From: Brumimicrobium sp964585545
Lineage (GTDB): Bacteria; Bacteroidota; Bacteroidia; Flavobacteriales_D; Crocinitomicaceae
Direction: 5' to 3'
NCBI GenBank assembly: GCA_964585545.1
Contig: CAZPDT010000001.1
Coordinates: 62,001-126,000 of the forward strand
Length of the DNA: 64,000 bases
Below are positions 1 to 7,315 of this stretch, in pieces. Position 1 is the stretch's first letter; every line of letters begins with the position of its first letter. The notes under the pieces were generated by a model. That model ran no database searches and was not told where the DNA came from. It was given only the letters and a program-made list of their open reading frames with translations. A program made the position numbers and the translations under genes.

Positions 1-364
1 CAACTAAGAATGCGGTTAAGGTTTTTCCTGCTGAAGCCCAATACCATTGAGAACTTTGAAGGAAAGGTCCACTGCCTAAAATATTTTCTCCCCAGTATTT
101 CTCTACAACAATTCTTCCTTTGTGCAATATAAGGAATGCTCTCGTTCCATGTTGTGATAAAAAATCGTAGAGAGTTGTTGTATCGCTTGAATTCCAGTTG
201 AGATCATCCATATTTTCAGTAGCCCAGCTATTTGAGCCTGTTTCAGGAAAATAGTAACCTGTTGTTGATGGATTCGAAGGCGGATTATTCTCCTCGGGGA
301 TAGACGTATCTTTTTTACATGCAAAAATCACAGTTAATGAGAGCAAAAAAATGAATTGTTTCAT
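1..364 (-). CDS. Serine hydrolase (beta-lactamase/PBP-like) lipoprotein, C-terminus outside window
   Basis: The first 121 residues of a gene that runs off the left edge; its ATG is at 362-364. The N-terminus is a lipoprotein signal ending in the lipobox-like VIFAC (Cys16), followed by a low-complexity Asn/Pro/Ser linker. The rest matches the start of the class C beta-lactamase / penicillin-binding-protein-like serine hydrolase fold: a strand-turn containing ILHKGRIVVEKYWGE, then an SxxK motif, Ser111-Ala-Gly-Lys114, which would supply the catalytic Ser and Lys. Only this first motif is in the window, so the YxN and KTG boxes cannot be checked. Substrate unknown; many such proteins are esterases or peptidases rather than resistance enzymes. 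Confidence 0.75.
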   Translation of the reverse strand, partial: MKQFIFLLSLTVIFACKKDTSIPEENNPPSNPSTTGYYFPETGSNSWATENMDDLNWNSSDTTTLYDFLSQHGTRAFLILHKGRIVVEKYWGENILGSGPFLQSSQWYWASAGKTLTAFLV

Positions 365-503
365 AGTGTTATTTTAAATAATTAGAGCAAACCACAATAT
401 ATTTCTCTTCTTGTAAAAGTAAGTTAATTTAATTGAAAAGCAATGGATTGAGATAATTTTTACAAGAATACGACCAGAGAATAAATCCAAGTTTAAGTGA
501 AGA

Positions 504-1574
504 TTAATTGTCTTTTTCCTTAAATTCAATTTTTCCTGGAAGTTTTTTCGGTTTGGGTTTACCGAGCATCAAGGACAAATGAGATTTTAGAATCCTGCCC
601 ATGTGTTTATATCTTGAAAATCTTTTGGTATCGTGGTATTGATTTAGATCTTCTGCTAAAGAAGCAATTTTTTCTGGTGTAGACAACTCTTGATACAACA
701 TAGAATCCAACAATCGATTGAGTCGGGCTTGTGCTAATTTGTACCGGCGTTTCATGAGTGTTCTTTCTTCATATCGATACTGGTCAACAGTTTCTGGGGA
801 CAACAATTCAATGCAGAAGTCGATAATTTTATTGTTTTCCTTATAATATTGGGGGAGGTAATGGTTTTTGCGTCCTTCATAAGCTGTTTGATCAAAATCT
901 ATAGGGCGAACACGGTATTGTTCCTTGTCAAAATCAGGTGTAACATCAACCACGTAATTATAAGAGCGCATATCACCTAAAAGAATAACAAAACAACGCT
1001 CGTTGAACTTCACAAATTCTTTGGCCATGCCTGTGGGATAAAAATTAGGGGAGTCCAGATAATGGAGCATAAATTGATCGCCTGGTATGCCTGCGATATG
1101 GGCTTCTACCAAAGTATCATTGTCTACCATATACTCAATCCTGTTAGGGGAGAGAATGTGTTCTAATTCCAATCCATAAATCCGAGATGCATCCGCCTTT
1201 TTTATATAAAAATAGTCATGGTTGTCATTCAATTTATTCACAATTTTTATTCGAAATGGATTTGAGTTTCCAAACAGACAATAATCTATGCTGCCCACAG
1301 TTAAATGGCTGATGATGTGTGTGTCGCCACCTGTTTTTAGCTCTGCGTAGATTTCTTTAAGTCCCATTATTATCTCATCGCGAATACCTACATCGTAAAT
1401 AACACTATTCCAGTAGGTGTTTTCTCCATCGGCATTGTATACAGGGGTACTGTCATTCCACCTCAACATGTCTTCGTAAGAGATAGAAATAGAGTCTTCT
1501 CGTTCATATTTTCTTAAGTATTTCCTAAGCCCTTGATTGACTGGGTATGAAGGTTTCTTTCTTGAAATATCCAT
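504..1574 (-). CDS. Conserved unknown protein with kinase-like motifs
   Basis: A 356-residue protein without signal peptide or membrane segment, so probably cytoplasmic. I do not recognise a named family. Several residues are laid out as in HipA/aminoglycoside-kinase-like folds: a lysine pair at 125-126 inside YFYIKK (possible nucleotide-contacting lysine), GDMRSYNYVVD at 200-210 (Asp201 and Asn206, resembling the HGDxxxxN catalytic loop but without the His), and PIDFDQ at 224-229 (resembling the metal-binding Asp segment). The C-terminal 70 residues are basic. It stands alone: the next genes on both sides are over 135 bp away. An 8/8 match to the -7 element lies upstream at 1610-1617. The kinase reading is inference from motif spacing only. 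Confidence 0.6.
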   Translation of the reverse strand: MDISRKKPSYPVNQGLRKYLRKYEREDSISISYEDMLRWNDSTPVYNADGENTYWNSVIYDVGIRDEIIMGLKEIYAELKTGGDTHIISHLTVGSIDYCLFGNSNPFRIKIVNKLNDNHDYFYIKKADASRIYGLELEHILSPNRIEYMVDNDTLVEAHIAGIPGDQFMLHYLDSPNFYPTGMAKEFVKFNERCFVILLGDMRSYNYVVDVTPDFDKEQYRVRPIDFDQTAYEGRKNHYLPQYYKENNKIIDFCIELLSPETVDQYRYEERTLMKRRYKLAQARLNRLLDSMLYQELSTPEKIASLAEDLNQYHDTKRFSRYKHMGRILKSHLSLMLGKPKPKKLPGKIEFKEKDN

Positions 1575-1609
1575 GGAGAGCCTGTTTAATTTTAAATCGA
1601 TAAGAGACT

Positions 1610-1617
1610 CAAATATA
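1610..1617 (-). promoter_or_regulatory. Candidate -7 element (TATATTTG) for the 504-1574 gene
   Basis: On the minus strand this reads TATATTTG, matching the Bacteroidota -7 consensus TAnnTTTG, 36 bp upstream of the start codon. I found no matching -33 TTG at the usual spacing, so support is partial. Confidence 0.35.
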
Positions 1618-1782
1618 CATAGAATTTAAAGAATATATTTGAAGTTTCAAAAGAGAAAGCTAGCAGCGACATTGAAGAAAGAAAAAAGAAAAAGAAAATA
1701 GCAAAGGAATCTTATTTTAAAAAGATTCCTTTGCATTCATCAAACAAATAAAGTAGTCGTTAAACCAATAAAACTACTTCTG

Positions 1783-2739
1783 TTAAAAGGAGGGACATGA
1801 AACCGTTTTAAAACTAGGTTTTTTAGTTTTACAATTGAGGTTAATTCCCAAAGAGACTTCATGAGAACCTCCAGAAACACCGTTATTTAATTTTGATACG
1901 GTTACATCATAACTGTATCCCACCTTAAAAATTCCTGTATCTACACCAAACGATAAAATAAAGGCATCCCGCGCACGGAACCAAGCTCCTGCAGTAAAGA
2001 TTCCATATTTCACATAAGTACCGAATAACATTTCCATAAATCCTTGTTGGTATTGGAAAATAACATTGGGCATAATAGATGTTTGATTGGTATATTTTGA
2101 TTGGCTACCCAAAGCTATATTTGCCCCAGCATGACCTGTAAATTTCATGGGCATAGGACTGTTGCCAACAATCATTGACTCATTGGGCATGTTCAAATGA
2201 TAGGCAGCTACACCAAAGAAAAAATGCTCAGTGTATCCAACAAGTCCAGCAGAAGCATCAAAGAAACCTCTAGAACCTCCTCGGGGCACGTCACCAGTTG
2301 CATAAATAAATCCTCTACGGGGGTCAATCATGTCTCCGAAGGTCAATTTATCCCAATCTAAAAATTTTTGATTCCACGTTGCTTTACCAGCAAACATTAA
2401 GGTAAATTTCCTACTCACATTTAAATGGTAGTTGTAAATAACACTTAATGTTGTGGTATTAATTGTACCTTTTCCCTGCTGGTCGTGTGTAACAATTGCA
2501 CCGATACCACCGTGAATGCTTTTAAAGAATTGGTCGTAAGAAGCAGAGTAAGTTACAAAAGTACCCGATAGGGCAGGCCACTGATTTCTGTAATTTAAGG
2601 CGATTCTAGGACAACCATAGCTGCCCGCAAATGCCGGATTCAAATAAATGGGATTGGCATAAAATTGTGAAAATTGAGGATCCTGAGCCTGGACCTTTCC
2701 AATCAACAAAATGAGTAATATAAACAACAACTTTTTCAT
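1783..2739 (-). CDS. PorP/SprF family type IX secretion outer-membrane protein
   Basis: A 318-residue protein with an 18-residue signal peptide (cleavage after VQA-Q), directly followed by the family hallmark DPQFSQFYANPIYLNPAFAGS. The remaining sequence alternates hydrophobic and polar residues as expected of a 12-14-strand outer-membrane barrel, with the GGIGAIVTHDQQG segment typical of PorP/SprF. Family members help attach or export T9SS cargo, often type B sorting-domain proteins such as SprB-like adhesins. It follows the anti-sigma/PorP hybrid gene by 14 bp and is probably co-transcribed with it and the sigma factor gene. No adhesin gene lies next to it here, so its cargo is unknown. Confidence 0.9.
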   Translation of the reverse strand: MKKLLFILLILLIGKVQAQDPQFSQFYANPIYLNPAFAGSYGCPRIALNYRNQWPALSGTFVTYSASYDQFFKSIHGGIGAIVTHDQQGKGTINTTTLSVIYNYHLNVSRKFTLMFAGKATWNQKFLDWDKLTFGDMIDPRRGFIYATGDVPRGGSRGFFDASAGLVGYTEHFFFGVAAYHLNMPNESMIVGNSPMPMKFTGHAGANIALGSQSKYTNQTSIMPNVIFQYQQGFMEMLFGTYVKYGIFTAGAWFRARDAFILSFGVDTGIFKVGYSYDVTVSKLNNGVSGGSHEVSLGINLNCKTKKPSFKTVSCPSF

Positions 2740-2753
2740 AATCTCTCTTTTTC

Positions 2754-4403
2754 CTATAAGTTCAAATATTTCGCAGTAAGTCTGCTTGGTTTTATTAAAA
2801 TGCCTAAAGACAATTGGTGTGATAAGTATTTATTATTTAACAATTTACTTTCTGTATAATCTACATTATAGTGGATATTTACTTGGTCAAAGACAAGTCC
2901 AATTGATGCGCCAACATCTGCTTTGGTATTGATTCCTGCCCCAATCTGTACCCAATGGTATTGGAAATTTCCGCCCAGCCAAAGTTCTTTTAAATCACCA
3001 TAATTTTGAAACAATCCGTATGCACTAACACTCATATCACGAGTAATTGCTTCGTATTCTGTTCCAATAATAGCAGTGTAGTGAATGTCGTCACGGTATT
3101 CTTTTTGTAAATTACTAGAATAAAAATTGTTGTTGTGTCGACCTAAATTATCTGCATTAAAACCAGCATAGAACCATTTTGTATTTATCATGAAACCTAC
3201 ACCGAAATCTTTGTACCACATTTGATTGGCTTCCAATTTATTTTCATTGACAAAAAGAGGTGTAATATTATTGCGGTTCATTTCGATGTTGCTTCCAATT
3301 AGAGAAGGAGATTTATCAATGTCGATAACACCCATTTTGAATCTAAATGAGGGCTCGAAAGAAAAGTTTTTACTAATAGAGAATTTCGGAGAATAAGTGA
3401 GTCCAATTGAATAATTGCTGAGTGAATTAATGTTGTATCCGTCGTAGTTAAGATCTACACCTAATCCTCCTCTCAGTGAATAAAGGTAGCTATCCCATGA
3501 AAGGGTGTTTAACAACTGAGCATTTGGCTGGTTGAGCCATTGAATTCTTGAAGTAGCTTGAATTCGGTTGCCCGTTGCTGTTCCCGCCATTGCTGGAACG
3601 GGTTTAAATCCAGTCATCATAGGCGCATGGTAATGAGGGTTTTTAGTATTTCTAAGTGCTGTTGGTTGATTCACCATCCTTCTGATTTTCCGCATAATTT
3701 GATTTAAGGAACTTTTAAAGGAGGAACTGGAAGAGCTTGCTTTAGATGTTGTTATTTTCTCTTCTGAAGCAATGTCTTTGGAGGGTTCAATACCTCTGTT
3801 TAAATAAGCAATAATACCATCTAAATCTTTGGATTTGGCATGAAACTGTTGTTGTATTTTACGCAATTCCGCCCCATTTGATGTTGTCTGGTTTACTGTC
3901 TCTTTTTGCTTGTTAGAGTTATTAAAATCGAGCTGATTCAACACTTTATTTTGGGAGGGTGCGAAGACGCTTTTTTGTTGTGTATTCTCCGAATTTTCAA
4001 CTTTCTGTTGATGCTTATATGAAGCGATTGCATTTTTGATAAATGTGTCGCTATCTTCATTGCGGAGATGAATAATTTTAGCGTCAATTGTAGATTGCGT
4101 ATATTGTTTTTGAACGGGGAAGTACGAAATCCCTACCCAACCAAGCAAAAAAGCAATCACGGCTATCGAAGCCAATAAAACAGGGCGAAGTAGGGGTGAG
4201 GCAGGCTTGATTAAGGAAGCCGTATCAGGCTCATAAGAAGTCAATGGGGTAATTCTTGCTTTTTTCCAAGCTTTTAATTCTTGAATCAACTCAGGATGTT
4301 CGCTAACGAAATCCAAAAATCTAGACTCTTGAGCGGAGGTTAAATTTCCTTCTGTATACTCAAAGAACCACTGATCGATATTTTCAAAAGAGGGATTGCT
4401 CAT
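2754..4403 (-). CDS. Hybrid protein: anti-sigma-like N-terminus, one TM helix, long linker, PorP/SprF-like barrel
   Basis: A 549-residue protein with an unusual layout. Residues 1-50 (FENIDQWFFEYTEGNLTSAQ and onward) resemble the short helical N-terminus of Bacteroidota anti-sigma factors. A single hydrophobic helix spans about 74-95. Residues 96-254 form a polar Gln/Ser/Asn/Lys-rich linker. Residues 255-549 read as a PorP/SprF-type barrel: NPHYHAPMMTG, then NRIQATSRIQWLNQP, then LSWDSYLYSLRGGLGV line up with NPIYLNPAFAG, RIALNYRNQWPAL and SASYDQFFKSIHGGIG of the neighbouring PorP. The ATG overlaps the sigma gene stop by 4 bp (ATGA), so translation is coupled. The topology implied is cytoplasm, inner membrane, periplasm, outer membrane. 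The sigma-binding role is inferred from position and N-terminal pattern; the barrel similarity is visible directly. Confidence 0.8.
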   Translation of the reverse strand: MSNPSFENIDQWFFEYTEGNLTSAQESRFLDFVSEHPELIQELKAWKKARITPLTSYEPDTASLIKPASPLLRPVLLASIAVIAFLLGWVGISYFPVQKQYTQSTIDAKIIHLRNEDSDTFIKNAIASYKHQQKVENSENTQQKSVFAPSQNKVLNQLDFNNSNKQKETVNQTTSNGAELRKIQQQFHAKSKDLDGIIAYLNRGIEPSKDIASEEKITTSKASSSSSSFKSSLNQIMRKIRRMVNQPTALRNTKNPHYHAPMMTGFKPVPAMAGTATGNRIQATSRIQWLNQPNAQLLNTLSWDSYLYSLRGGLGVDLNYDGYNINSLSNYSIGLTYSPKFSISKNFSFEPSFRFKMGVIDIDKSPSLIGSNIEMNRNNITPLFVNENKLEANQMWYKDFGVGFMINTKWFYAGFNADNLGRHNNNFYSSNLQKEYRDDIHYTAIIGTEYEAITRDMSVSAYGLFQNYGDLKELWLGGNFQYHWVQIGAGINTKADVGASIGLVFDQVNIHYNVDYTESKLLNNKYLSHQLSLGILIKPSRLTAKYLNL

Positions 4404-4882
4404 TGAACTAATATTAAATCGCTTAACTGTTTTTTAATTTTCTTACGCGCTCGATATAAGTATACTTTGACTTGACTGTCAGAAATATTGAGTATTTCTG
4501 ATATTTCGTCGTACTTATACCCTTCTAAATCTCTCAAGAGAACTATGCTTTTTTGAAGTGGCGGAAGTAAGGAAAGTGCTAAATCTATTATCTCTTTTGT
4601 TTCATAGCTATTATCAATGATAATTTGCTCAGGAACCAAGTTGGAGTTATAGACCGTTCGCTTTTTCTTCTTAGAGAAATTAATTAATGTATTGTGACCT
4701 GTTCGAAATAGCCATGCTTTACATTTATCAACTTCTACTTTCTTCCTGTTTTTCCACAACTTCTCAAAAACGTCTTGAACAATATCTTGGCTGTCCTCAC
4801 TATTGCGGAGGTATCCAAATATATATCCATACAAATTGGATGTATATTTCTTAACAGCGATATTGTATTCTCGTCGATTCAA
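4400..4882 (-). CDS. ECF-type RNA polymerase sigma factor
   Basis: A 160-residue protein with region 2 (YIFGYLRNSEDSQDIVQDVFEKLW, about 20-43, and the DNA-melting segment KAWLFRTGHNTLINFSKKKK) and region 4 (LPPLQKSIVLLRDLEGYKYDEIS and an HTH ending QVKVYLYRARKKIKKQL). There is no extra domain. The only plausible start in frame is TTG at 4880-4882, since the region 2 fold begins almost at once and the nearby ATG is out of frame. Its stop overlaps the start of the hybrid anti-sigma/PorP gene, the classic sigma/anti-sigma arrangement. It probably directs RNA polymerase to this operon and to unknown envelope or T9SS targets. A perfect inverted repeat lies 34 bp upstream. Confidence 0.92.
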   Translation of the reverse strand: MNRREYNIAVKKYTSNLYGYIFGYLRNSEDSQDIVQDVFEKLWKNRKKVEVDKCKAWLFRTGHNTLINFSKKKKRTVYNSNLVPEQIIIDNSYETKEIIDLALSLLPPLQKSIVLLRDLEGYKYDEISEILNISDSQVKVYLYRARKKIKKQLSDLILVQ

Positions 4883-4915
4883 TAGATGCGCATTTAACAG
4901 TAAAACAATTTAATG

Positions 4916-4932
4916 GGTGTAAAAGTTACACC
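4916..4932. promoter_or_regulatory. Perfect 7-bp inverted repeat upstream of the ECF sigma gene
   Basis: GGTGTAA, 3-bp spacer AAG, TTACACC. It sits 34 bp before the sigma start codon in the 211-bp gap shared with the divergent acyl-CoA synthetase gene. The symmetry suits binding by a dimeric regulator or a short RNA hairpin. It has no T-run, so it is not a terminator. Confidence 0.4.
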
Positions 4933-5093
4933 TGATGTTCAATTAACTTATAAATCTATAAAAATTATACTTAAAAACAGCATTAATTTGACTTTATTTT
5001 GTTTTGGTTGCTCTTGCCGTTAAAAGATTCCGCTAAAAAAAGGAGTAGATTCACTTTTTTTACTAAATTTAGGGTGAAAAATCAGTAGAAATT

Positions 5094-6866
5094 ATGAAAG
5101 AGCAAAAAAGACTGTTTGATATAGCATATTATCAATTGGAGAATTATCCTCAAGAGACGATGTTTTCTTCTAAGATTAATGGAAAGTGGGTTTCAACGAG
5201 TACAAAAGAATTTATTGAAAAGATCAATTTGGTATCCAGAGGTCTTCTTGCATTGGGCATAAAACCTAAAGATAAGGTGGCTCTTGTTTCAAGCAATAGG
5301 GTGGAGTGGAACATTATGGATATGGGGATACAGCAAATTGGTGCTGTTGGCGTACCGGTTTATCCAAATATATCTGTGAAGGATTATAAATATATTTTTA
5401 CAGACGCTGAAATAAAGCTGTGTGTTACTGGAGATGAGGAGTTGTATAACAAGATTAGTGGAATCAAATCTGAGCTCCCACAATTAAAAAATGTGTTTTC
5501 TTTTGACAAACTTGAAGATACTCCAAATTGGGCAGATATTCTTGAAGCGGCGGATGGTATAGAACAATCAGAGGTGGATAAACTTAAAGCAAATATTAAA
5601 TATGAGGATATAGCGACGATGATTTATACTTCTGGAACAACAGGAAATCCAAAAGGGGTAATGCTTTCCCACAAAAACATTCTTTCAAATGTATATGGAA
5701 GCTATCCCCGCATCCCTCAAGTTCCAAATCATGAAGGGCGCTCTTTGTCTTTCCTACCAATAAGTCATGTTTATGAAAGAATGCTGCATTATCTTTATAT
5801 GGTAGGTGGATTTTCTATTCATTTTGCTGAAAATATGGATACAATAGGGGAGAATTTAAAAGAGGTGAAACCACATGTATTTGTTGCAGTACCTAGAATA
5901 TTGGAGAAAGTATATGAGAAAATAGTTTCTGTTGGAGATGAATTAACAGGAATAAAACGAAAGCTTTTCTTTTGGGCTATATCAGTTGGAGAAGAGTTTG
6001 AATTGACTGGAAAATCAGGTTGGTACAAGTTTAAATTGAAGATTGCCCGAAAACGGATTTTCTCTAAATGGAAGGCAGCTGTTGGAGGAGAAGCCTTAGC
6101 CGTAGCTTCGGGAGCAGCCACTTTACAGCCACGTTTGGCAAGAATATTTTATGCTGCTGGAATCCCAGTAATTGAAGGATATGGACTTACAGAAACATCG
6201 CCCGTTATCTCTGTAAATAGCCTAGATGAGATAAAATTTGGTACGGTTGGAACTGTATTGGAGAACGTTGAGGTGAAAATTGCTGATGATGGTGAGATCA
6301 TTGTACGCGGGCCTAATGTGATGATGGGATATTATAAACAACCCGAGAAAACAAGAGAAGTTCTAGAAGAGGATGGTTGGTTTCATACGGGAGATATCGG
6401 TGAAATAGTGGATGGTAAATTTCTAAAAATTACCGATCGGAAGAAAGAAATATTTAAAACTTCAGGTGGAAAATATATTGCACCTCAAGTGATGGAAAGT
6501 GCTTTTAAAGAATCTCGGTTTATCCAGGAAATAATGGTGATTGGAGAAGGTTATAAACATCCTGCCGCTTTGGTTATCCCTGCCTTTGACTTTGTAAGAG
6601 AGTGGGCCGAAATTAAAGGTATAGAGCTCAGTGATGACAACAGTAAAATGATTGAAAACCCTAAAGTTATTGCTCGGATAGCAGAAGAGATTGAAAAGTA
6701 CAATAAGAAATTTGGACACTTTGAAACCATTAAAAAATTTGAATTACTTCCCGAAGAACTTTCCATTGAAAAAGGGGAGATAACGCCTACTTTAAAATTT
6801 AAACGTAAAAACATCCTTAAAATATATAGCGATAAAGTAGAGAAGATTTATGGTGTAAAAAACTAA
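5094..6866 (+). CDS. Long-chain fatty acid-CoA ligase (AMP-forming)
   Basis: A 590-residue member of the ANL (AMP-binding) superfamily. It activates a free fatty acid with ATP to the acyl-adenylate and transfers it to CoA. The phosphate-binding P-loop YTSGTTGNPKG is at 178-188, the adenine motif GYGLTETSPVI is near 360, and FHTGDIGE plus TDRKKEIFKTSGGKYI, carrying the hinge and catalytic Lys region, follow. Length and the central insert fit the FadD15/ACSL-like group common in Bacteroidota. There is no signal peptide, so it is cytosolic or peripheral at the inner membrane. It is transcribed alone, divergent from the sigma unit, and ended by a hairpin at 6910-6939. Confidence 0.93.
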   Translation: MKEQKRLFDIAYYQLENYPQETMFSSKINGKWVSTSTKEFIEKINLVSRGLLALGIKPKDKVALVSSNRVEWNIMDMGIQQIGAVGVPVYPNISVKDYKYIFTDAEIKLCVTGDEELYNKISGIKSELPQLKNVFSFDKLEDTPNWADILEAADGIEQSEVDKLKANIKYEDIATMIYTSGTTGNPKGVMLSHKNILSNVYGSYPRIPQVPNHEGRSLSFLPISHVYERMLHYLYMVGGFSIHFAENMDTIGENLKEVKPHVFVAVPRILEKVYEKIVSVGDELTGIKRKLFFWAISVGEEFELTGKSGWYKFKLKIARKRIFSKWKAAVGGEALAVASGAATLQPRLARIFYAAGIPVIEGYGLTETSPVISVNSLDEIKFGTVGTVLENVEVKIADDGEIIVRGPNVMMGYYKQPEKTREVLEEDGWFHTGDIGEIVDGKFLKITDRKKEIFKTSGGKYIAPQVMESAFKESRFIQEIMVIGEGYKHPAALVIPAFDFVREWAEIKGIELSDDNSKMIENPKVIARIAEEIEKYNKKFGHFETIKKFELLPEELSIEKGEITPTLKFKRKNILKIYSDKVEKIYGVKN

Positions 6867-6909
6867 GTGTTATCGACAGGAGATGATTTGATAATAAAAG
6901 AGATTATAT

Positions 6910-6939
6910 AGGAATAATGATTGTTTAATTATTCCTTTT
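6910..6939 (+). terminator. Rho-independent terminator after the acyl-CoA ligase gene
   Basis: Stem AGGAATAAT (6910-6918), 9-nt loop, ATTATTCCT (6928-6936), followed by T residues. It overlaps the last codons of the convergent 6925-7305 gene by about 15 bp. Confidence 0.6.
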
Positions 6940-7305
6940 ATTTGTCTCATTTTTTTCCTCCATTCTGGGTTTAACCAAAGTGATTGCAATTTTTCCTTGA
7001 TGAAACTTTGGGAACCAAGTGCCAGGCTCAAATTTAAAGGAAGTCATAACATAGTGCCGAGCATTAATCTGTGCTTGAACATCCTTTGTTGATGATTCAT
7101 CACCTAAGACTTTAGCGGAAGTAATATCTCCTTTACTGTTCACCGCAATCGCAAAAACAATTCGAGCGTCTAATTTTCCTTGCAATACATATCCATTTTT
7201 AGTGGTTAGCTTTCTTCCGTCCTTAACAATCTCTCCACTGAGTTGACCATAAGAGACAATAGATGTAAATAAAAAAGCGAAGAACAATACGATTCCTTTT
7301 TTCAT
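6925..7305 (-). CDS. Small secreted protein with TonB C-terminal-like domain
   Basis: A 126-residue protein with a clear signal peptide (about residues 1-20, cleavage near VSYG-Q). Residues 40-115 follow the TonB C-terminal pattern: IVFAIAVNSKGDITSAKVLG, a helix, then FKFEPG and GKIAITLVKP. It has no transmembrane anchor and no proline-rich spacer, so it is unlikely to be a working energy transducer; short secreted TonB_C-like proteins are frequent in Bacteroidota and mostly uncharacterised. It follows recG by 10 bp and is probably its co-transcribed neighbour. Confidence 0.65.
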   Translation of the reverse strand: MKKGIVLFFAFLFTSIVSYGQLSGEIVKDGRKLTTKNGYVLQGKLDARIVFAIAVNSKGDITSAKVLGDESSTKDVQAQINARHYVMTSFKFEPGTWFPKFHQGKIAITLVKPRMEEKNETNKRNN

Positions 7306-7315
7306 GGTTTTAAAA

